Below, one piece after another: positions 57,587 to 64,000 of a stretch of DNA of 64,000 bases; within the stretch, counting starts at the first letter, position 1; the number at the start of each line of letters is the position of its first letter. A program made the position numbers and the translations under genes. The notes below the pieces were generated by a model. That model was not told where the DNA came from and made no database searches. It saw nothing but the letters and a program-made list of their open reading frames with translations. Origin of the DNA: Viola odorata (taxonomy: Eukaryota; Streptophyta; Magnoliopsida; Malpighiales; Violaceae); NCBI GenBank assembly GCA_963691705.1, contig OY829540.1:46164158-46228157 (forward strand), in the 5' to 3' direction.

Positions 57587-58519
57587 CTAAAGATTCTTAT
57601 TCGGCCATTTGTTGATAAAATGGTAAGTCAGCCAACGCAGCTTGTGTTCTGGTGAATCGAGCTCAAGATAGACCTCTCTCTTTAGTTTTTCTTCAAGAAA
57701 TTCAGTCGCAAACATAAACATGTCACCGTTGATATCGATCCCTGGTATGGTTTTTAGGTCAGCAACAATAACTTTCAGGTAAGGGACTTCAGGTTCAGTA
57801 ACTCTAGAGGTCGCCGATGAACTCCTCATAGCCACCACCCCAACCAATGTATCGAAGTGTCTAGCAAGCATTGCTGCCCCCCTGATTGCCTCTTCCCTTT
57901 CTTGAAACAATTGCTTGAGTTGTTAGAACCCCCTACTTCAGCATTTCTCTTCTTCCTATTACTTGTTAAACCCGGTTGAGTTCTTCTACTCTCAAACATC
58001 TCATCCAAACACTCTTCAAACGGAATCCTCTCTGTTGAATCATCACAACCTTCAACATCAGCTTGCACCTCATTAGGTGTAAGGTTCACATTACATCCGG
58101 GTGATATAGCAAACTCTCCGGTAGCTACTATGCTGGAAAATATCAGTTCTAATTTCTCTTCAAGTTAAGGTTCAATTCCACCTATTTTGAAATTTCCAAA
58201 ACTCGAGTTTACCTACATATTTAAAGAGATCCAAAATGATCCATCATACAACAATTATGTTATATAACAATGAAGGTAGAGCAAACGAAATGCAAAAAAC
58301 TAAAAACTAAACTTGATTTTTTCTGCCCACCAAGCATCATCTGCACCAATAGTATTTTTATGTGTATCCCATCCTAACCCCGTGTCATTATGCATCAAAT
58401 CTTCCCATAATTTATAATCATTTTTTAAAGCATCCCATTTGTTTTTAAGTTGTTTTTGCCCATAATCTAATCCAGTTTCTTTACGGAACTCATTGATAAC
58501 AAAGTCCCAAGGCACGCAT
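57587..58519 (-). pseudogene. Myb/SANT-like DNA-binding protein gene (Harbinger ORF1 type), truncated
   Basis: The first piece (58519-58300, minus) reads CVPWDFVINEFRKETGLDYG, then KNKWDALKNDYKLWEDLM and DAWWAEKIK, matching the Myb/SANT-like domain (Pfam Myb_DNA-bind_3 type). A second piece (58089-57587) is Ser/Asn-rich, needs one frameshift near 57900, then reads FQEREEAIRGAAMLARHFDT and ends MFMFATEFLEEKLKREVYLE ... LRWLTYHFINKW. An intron between the pieces is likely. The protein would help transposase bind ends. The domain's first residues are missing, because the MITE starts at 58520. Confidence 0.7.
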
Positions 58520-58751
58520 CTCCCTCCTTCCTTGAAAGAATGACGTTTACTGTTCCGGCACACATCTCAAGGGGGGCGGAACAGTCACCATTTGACCCCA
58601 AAAATTTCGTACTTTTTTTCTAACGTACGTTAATCCGTAACGTACTTCCGAGAAAAAGTTAGGGATAAAATTGTCTCAAATAGTGACTGTTCCGGCCGCC
58701 TTGAGATGCGTGCCAAAATAGTAAACATCATTCTTTCAAGGAAGGAGGGAG
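58520..58751. mobile_element. Foldback MITE with about 69-bp inverted repeats
   Basis: Left arm 58520-58588 starts CTCCCTCCTTCCTTGAAAG. Right arm 58683-58751 is its inverted copy with under ten mismatches. CTCCCTCC termini suggest a Stowaway (Tc1/mariner) type. The right flank is TA, the left flank AT, so the TA duplication is not clean. It breaks the Myb-like gene. Confidence 0.75.
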
Positions 58752-58765
58752 TATTATAAAACAGT

Positions 58766-60234
58766 TGTCGCACCCCATTTTTTGTCAAAAGACGAGTTTA
58801 GGTTCGGGACGGGCCACAATGCGAGACAAGTGTTGGACTTGTCTTAACATCATGCAAAATGAAGTCGCCACCCTAATTTTCTAGGTTTAGGGAACCTAAT
58901 TGTCATGGCATAAAAATAAATAAAACTAAGGCACAAATGGTCTAAACCAAAGAACAACGATTCGAGGTCGTGATTATGGACTTGGGAAGGTGTTAGGCAC
59001 CCAAGTCACATCCTTTAAGAAAGGTTACCGGTTATGCGAGGTGTTTTTGAGAAAAAAATCATTTTTACATGTATTTTGGGCCCTCAAAGGTGACGTTACA
59101 TCTTAGCATTTGGGACTTGTTATTTCCGTTTGGGTCAGAGGAACAGGGTTACCATTTTGTCTCTATGCTAGAACGGACGTTCCCCCCTTTTCATCGAGCC
59201 ATGCATGACTTAATTACTACGTGATCTATCATAGCAAAAGCTAGCAAGATATCGATTAATGTATGCACATAGATTTTCATATGGGTTTAAAGCCATCATG
59301 CATAGCATTTAACAAGAAAACAATTAATCTCATGGTATAAAAGACAAGTGATATAAACATGTTTTAGCCGTTTATTGATTGATTAAGGTGGAAAACGAAA
59401 ATTGCTAAGAAAACTCTAGAGAGAGAAAGCTTAAAAAACTTACAGTGCTTGCTTCCTTTTCTTGGGTTGATGTTGATGATGAAAGGGTGTGTCAACCCGT
59501 CCATTTTAGAGTGGTAAATAGCGAGGTATTTATAGGGGTAGAATGTGTGGGGAGCAAGTCGAGTGACGCGACCCTTTTTTGATTCGTGCGGCTGGAGTCG
59601 AATGGAAACAACAGGAAGGAATGACTCAACGTTCAAGAAGCAGTGACAAGGCTCGGTGACGAGGCTCCCTTCTAGAAGCTATGACGAGGTTGGTTCTCGA
59701 AGCCATGACGAGGCTTCGAATTTGAGGGAGGAACGACTTGCTGGAGAAGAAAAGAGAAGGGATGTTTGGCTTAATTAGGTGACCGTTGGATGGTTTACTA
59801 AGTGAGCAGTCAACCAATCCAACGGTTGATCAAAAGGAAGGAAAAGAAAAGTATTTAGTAATTAATATGGGCTTGATCTATCAGCGCGACGAAACTGGCG
59901 AGAAATTTGAACGAAAGTAACTGCGTTGTAGAGAAAAATATGACGATCGAAATGATGCGAACAAAATTTTAAGCTCAACTCTCTAAACGAATTTATTTTG
60001 ACAAAGTGTCGAAAAAGCTCGTTCGGGGCCTAATAAGACAAAAAAAGTAAAAGAACCAAAATAATAGATAAAAATGAAAGAATGCGAAAGGACTCGAGCT
60101 GGGCCGAGAGATCATTAACGGTTAGTGAGAAAATAAAAATAACGCCACTAAAATTGATTAAGCGCGTTTAAAAATGCGGGCATGCTATTTTGCAGGTGAT
60201 TGAACGTGCTAGCGTCAAAATTCGGTTACCAACA
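58766..60234 (-). repeat. 3' LTR of element F
   Basis: 1469 bp. On the minus strand it runs from TGTTGGTAACCG to GGGGTGCGACA. The adjoining five bases 58761-58765 (ACAGT) are the expected target duplication, whose partner is outside. TATAAATAC at 59526-59534 (minus). Confidence 0.85.
59526..59534 (-). promoter_or_regulatory. TATA box in the LTR of element F
   Basis: Minus-strand TATAAATAC, at a position comparable to the E LTR box. Confidence 0.5.
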
Positions 60235-60248
60235 GTTGCCCCCTCTTT
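60235..60248 (-). other. Polypurine tract of element F
   Basis: Minus-strand AAAGAGGGGGCAAC next to the LTR, identical to E. Confidence 0.8.
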
Positions 60249-60387
60249 ACTGTCTGATAAAAAATACACAGTGTAACTGAAATTTTTGATAAGCAGTAAA
60301 GACGGTTGCCCCAAGTTTTTACCAGGTTTTGAATACACCCTAAATAGTAGAAGTGGGGGTTCATGCACAAAGCGTAAAAATAGAGTC

Positions 60388-60545
60388 GCTCAAGAAGGAG
60401 TATTTAGTTATGCAGAAAAGTAGTTGCTCAAGGAGGAGATAATGCAAAAAGTAGTCGCTCAAGGAGGAGATAATGCAAAAAGTAGTCGCTCAAGGAGGAG
60501 ATTATGCAGAAAAGTAGTCGCTCAAGGAGGAGATAAATGCCAAAA
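60388..60545 (-). repeat. Tandem array, 31-bp unit, about 5 copies (F 3' UTR)
   Basis: GTCGCTCAAGGAGGAGATAA units with starts near 60421, 60452, 60483 and 60515. No counterpart in E. Confidence 0.88.
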
Positions 60546-60599
60546 TTTTAAATGATATAAAGGGAAAGCGGGCCTTACCGCGGACTTACCTTACGAACT

Positions 60600-60760
60600 G
60601 AAATGGAGGGTAGTTTGAAGCCACCGCATGAACTGAGTTGGAGAGTAGTTGAAAGCCACCGCATTTGATAGATGGGTGAGTGGTTGAAAGCCACCACATT
60701 TGACGGAGGTTGGTGAGTGGTTGGAAGCCACCGCATTGGTTGATTTGACCGTGAGGGAGC
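60600..60760 (-). repeat. Tandem array, 35-bp unit, about 4 copies (F 3' UTR)
   Basis: GCCACCGCAT recurs near 60620, 60655, 60690 and 60727. Same period and partial similarity to the ten-copy 35-bp array of E (39600-39945). Confidence 0.82.
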
Positions 60761-61573
60761 GTGATCCGCCGCACGAAGTTGTTCGGGGAGTGGTAACGTA
60801 CTCCATTCGAGGTTGATTGGATTTCGATGAAAATCCAAGACGAGGGCATTACAACGATTTCTTTATCGAAGACCCAATTTGTGGCGTGATTCCATCAAAG
60901 CGTATCTGTATCTTGAGAAGAGGAGAGAAACAAAACACGGAAGCAGCAATAGATGGAACAAGAGAGAGCAATGATAATGTGAGAAACAATGTGTATTCCT
61001 ACATTTAACCCTCGGCTTGCCCCCAAGTTTTTTTTTTTTTTGTTGGAACAAAAATAACCTCTTTGTTTTTTTTTTTTTTTTTTTAAGAGAAAATCAAATC
61101 AAGTATATTCTTTGAAAAAAATGTTCGTTCAATTTTCATTATATAAACATGTTTGATACAAGTCTAGATAACGTCTGCATCTTGTTCAGGAAATAACGAC
61201 CTCAAGAACAGGACTTTCCCATGACATGTAAACATAAGCAATTCTCACTAGATATTAGTGTTTGCGCTCGCGCTCAGAAACAGGGTTGTGTGTTTACACT
61301 CTTAAAAATGCAGCAAACATAGTACAAAATCAGATTTGCAATGTCAATCCGAGTGAATAAACTTCCAATGAAGATGCACCTGCATGCACCTGCTAATAAT
61401 CGAAAGGACTTTGCGAGGGAGAAAGAAAGGAGGAATTTGTAGAAGAAAGGATAAAGTGTTGTGTTTCTTTTTTTCGTGAAAGGTTTTAATGAGTTTGTGC
61501 TCAACGACTGACTGTGATAGGGACAAATCGTGGTGAACGATACTTGATGATTTGATCGAGGCGAAAGTGAAGT
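60761..61573 (-). other. Conserved 3'-UTR segment of element F
   Basis: Aligns with 39950-40600 of E. Includes the block shared with D (about 61160-61312). Non-coding. Confidence 0.65.
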
Positions 61574-61948
61574 ATACAAGTTTCTTTATCTTTTGCTAGG
61601 AATGCTCTTCCTGTGATCGTCTTACTCGATTCTGATTGATGATTTTTTTCGTACATGCTTCTACTTTCATTGACTTGGGTTCTTTGAGATACCCTCTATA
61701 TACAAGTTTCTTCATCCTTTGCTAGGAGCGCTCTTCTTGTGATTGTCTTAATCGATTTTGGTCGATGATTTTTTGTACTGGCTTCTTCTTTCATTGACTT
61801 GGGTTCTTTGAGATACCCTCTGTATTATACAAGTTCCTTCATCTTTTGTTAGGAACACTCTTCTTGTGATCATCTTGATCGATTTTGATTGATGATTTTT
61901 CGTACTTGCTTCTACTTTCATTGATTTGGGTTCTTTGAGATACCCTCT
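61574..61948 (-). repeat. Tandem array, 127-bp unit, 3 copies (F 3' UTR)
   Basis: Units start at 61574, 61701 and 61828 (TACAAG), each ending GGGTTCTTTGAGATACCCTC. E carries only a diverged, poorly repeated counterpart near 40660-40890. Confidence 0.88.
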
Positions 61949-63402
61949 TTTTGAACCTTCTCCTCTTTTTTTTCTTTTCTTCTTTTTCTTTGTTTTTTCT
62001 TTTCTTTTTCTTTTTTTTCTTCCTTTTTTTTCTTCTTCTCTTTCCTTTTTTTTCTTTTTTTTTTTGAATACCAATATGAACAGTGAGTGATTTCCTTTGT
62101 TTTTGATTCTTTTTGGGTAGTGGCCTTCGATTATTATTTTTTGCTTCTCCGGGTGTTAGCGCGGACTGTCAACCTATGAGGGTTTCCTTTTCATCCTGTT
62201 GATTCGTTGAAGTGAACTTAACATGCTTCTGGCGCTTTAGTCGGCCAATTCCGTCGAGCACTTACCCATTTGTGAGGAGTTTAGAAGAAGGCTTTGAAGT
62301 GTTTGATAGAGTTGTATGTTGTGTACAAGGTATGTGTTTTGAGGGCGAAAAAGTTTAAAAATGAAAAATGTGGAAGAAGAGCAAAGCAAAGTCCAATGTC
62401 ATCTTACTGTTATCCCATGTCTGATGGTTCATGTACCCTGGATATTATGCAAATCTAACTAGCACTTAGCTTAACATTTACACTCATTAACGAAATGAGG
62501 CGTGAAGGCCCAAAATACTCACAGGGATATGTTTGTAACTGCTTACGCCTAAATCATCTCATGGATATAAGAGCTAACAGACAAGATCATGTATGTTTAT
62601 ATAATTTCTAATGAATGAACAAGTTTATCAACTGTGATAAAGTGATAGACATGTTTGAAGGTTTCGAAAACGTAGGATTTTTGCTTTTCTTTCTATTTGT
62701 TTCCTTCTCTTTTTTTGCAAAGCAACATTTTTGATAAAAGCTTAGAAAGTTCCTAAACATGACGCGCATACACATGCGTATGTATATACTAATAGGAACG
62801 CGTAACGTGCGGGAATTTAAATTGCGAAAACGTAAATTACGGAAGGTAAAATTGCGAAAAAATAGATGGTGGAAACGTAAATGACAACTTACCTGATGGT
62901 GGGGAGAAGAATTTATGTCTGGGTGTCGGTAGTGCTCACAGTTCTGGACAAGACCAAACCTACCTAGGTATTGTTGCCGGCATCTTTGATAGTACGGGCG
63001 TGTCGTATCGTAGCACCTCGAAGGGTGTCCATTGTGTTCTCGGATAGTGTTCCAGGCTCAGATGATCCTCCTGTTGTTCGGGCAATGATTCTCTGGTTAT
63101 GAATCATCCTTTCGTGCGGATCCAACTCAATTAAAGGCTTTCGGATTAGCCCAGATTGTGCAGATGGATAATCGACCGTTTTAGAGATGGTCCTTACCGA
63201 TTATCTTGGGACTGCAAAACTTTAGCATTGGATTAGCGGAGGTCAGTTTAAACACAGTTCTTGATGACATGAAATATTCCCCGGTGCTGCCGACAAAAAC
63301 TTTAAACACGCAAAACTTTTCATTTTATTAATTAAGGATACATATCAAGCGATTTTTGTCAGGAGGAGCCCTATGTCTTTTCTTTGCATGATCCGTAAGG
63401 TT
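61949..63402 (-). other. 3'-UTR of element F proximal to integrase
   Basis: A T-rich low-complexity tract (about 61949-62066; purine-rich on the sense strand), then a part aligning with E at 62370-62620, then unique sequence up to the integrase stop. No ORF of note. Confidence 0.6.
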
Positions 63403-64000
63403 TTAAGCGAAGTACATCTTAAAAGCATCTGCATTCACTGGTCTTGGTAGATCATCCCCATCCATATTGGTAAGCAACAAAGCACCTCCGGAGAATGCGC
63501 TTTTGACTATGTACGAACCTTCATACCTCGGGGCCCACTTTCCTTAGCCCTCCTCCTGATGAGGAAGAAGCTTCTTTAACACTAGGTCCCCGATTTTGAA
63601 CACGCGAGGTCGTACTTTTTTGTTATAAACGTTGGTCATTCTCTTCTGATATAATTGCGCATGACACATGGCGGTCAAACGCTTTTCCGAGATGAGATTT
63701 AGTTGCTCATATCTCACTCTCGCCCAATCAGACTCTTCTACTCCTGACTCCGCCAGGACTCTGAGGGAAGGAATTTCTACCTCGAGTGGGATTACTGCCT
63801 CCATACCGTAGACTAAGGAGAAAGGGGTTGCTCCCGTAGACGTGTGAATTGCGATACGATAAGCATGCAGGGTGAAAGGAAGCATGTCATGCCAATCCTT
63901 ATGGGTAACCACCATCTTCTGCATGATCTTCTTCAAGTTTTTGTTCGTCGCCTCGACCGCGCCATTCATCTTCGGGCGGTAAGGTGAAGAGTTACGGTGT
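63403..64000 (-). pseudogene. Integrase C-terminal part of element F (Tat lineage)
   Basis: Runs off the window end. RNSSPYRPKMNGAVEATNKN includes the third catalytic residue (Glu). Then come LVYGMEAVIPLEVEIPSLRV, typical of Tat-lineage integrases, and VLKKLLPHQEEG. A stop at 63544-63546 interrupts the frame. Homology continues in frame (GKWAPRYEGSYIVKSAFSGG, DLPRPVNADAFKMYFA) to the natural stop at 63403-63405. One nonsense mutation thus separates this copy from an intact C-terminus. Confidence 0.88.

Larger units (their letters stand above)
55841..58519. mobile_element. PIF/Harbinger-like DNA transposon relic
   Basis: The left end GGCTCCTTTTGGGGTAAGG follows TAA, as expected for the 3-bp target of this superfamily. 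Subterminal GTTTGGTAAA words repeat after it. Inside are a transposase tail and a Myb/SANT-like gene, the usual two-gene content. The right end is lost near the MITE and element F. Confidence 0.6.
58766..64000 (-). mobile_element. Element F: Tat/Ogre-like retrotransposon, 3' part
   Basis: Minus strand: integrase C-terminal region (64000-63403), a 3.2-kb 3' UTR with tandem arrays, PPT, and 3' LTR 60234-58766. The remainder lies beyond the window. Same family as E by LTR ends, PPT and UTR blocks. Confidence 0.85.

Overview
This window is repeat-dense nuclear DNA of a flowering plant, probably a eudicot. I see no intact host gene. Almost everything from 1 to 49.3 kb, and from 58.8 kb to the end, is Ty3/gypsy LTR retrotransposon in nested layers. 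The interval 49.3-58.8 kb is AT-rich and holds DNA-transposon relics. Element names A-H are mine. Family names rest on motifs and architecture, since no database could be searched.

Layout. Element A (+, 1-6298) is the 3' end of an Athila-like element: integrase, an extra ORF3, and the 3' LTR at 4777-6298. A sits inside ORF3 of element B (-, 6299-22479), a degenerate relative with its 5' LTR at 21011-22479. B's gag is split by element G (-, 12794-20343), a complete CRM-like chromovirus with 909-bp LTRs, a perfect CCTCT target duplication and one uninterrupted 1677-codon gag-pol ORF. B itself interrupts the protease region of element C (-), a gag/protease relic at 22480-23620 and 36133-36724. 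C's gag is also split by element D (+, 23621-36132), a complete but mutated Athila-like element with LTRs of about 1.5 kb and ORF3.

Element E (-, 36725-47966) and element F (-, 58766 to beyond 64000) are Tat/Ogre-like. They show long LTRs beginning TGTTG and ending CGACA on the sense strand, a PPT of AAAGAGGGGGCAAC, a Tat-type integrase C-terminus in F, and long 3' UTRs packed with unrelated tandem arrays. An isolated RT fragment (H, 48659-49222) follows E.

The DNA-transposon interval holds a TIR-bounded, hAT-like element (50805-53318) carrying three phase-compatible exon pieces of a plant atypical dual-specificity phosphatase gene. It also holds a PIF/Harbinger-like relic with a Myb/SANT-like gene and a transposase tail (55841-58519), and a foldback MITE (58520-58751).

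The relative order of events can be read from the nesting: C, then B and D into C, and A and G into B. G is youngest by LTR identity (6 differences seen, all transitions). The least explained signals are a near-palindromic word scattered through A/B with a matching palindrome in D, a 3'-UTR block shared by D and E/F, tandem arrays with higher-order structure in E, and an ORF3 of unknown function conserved in three elements.
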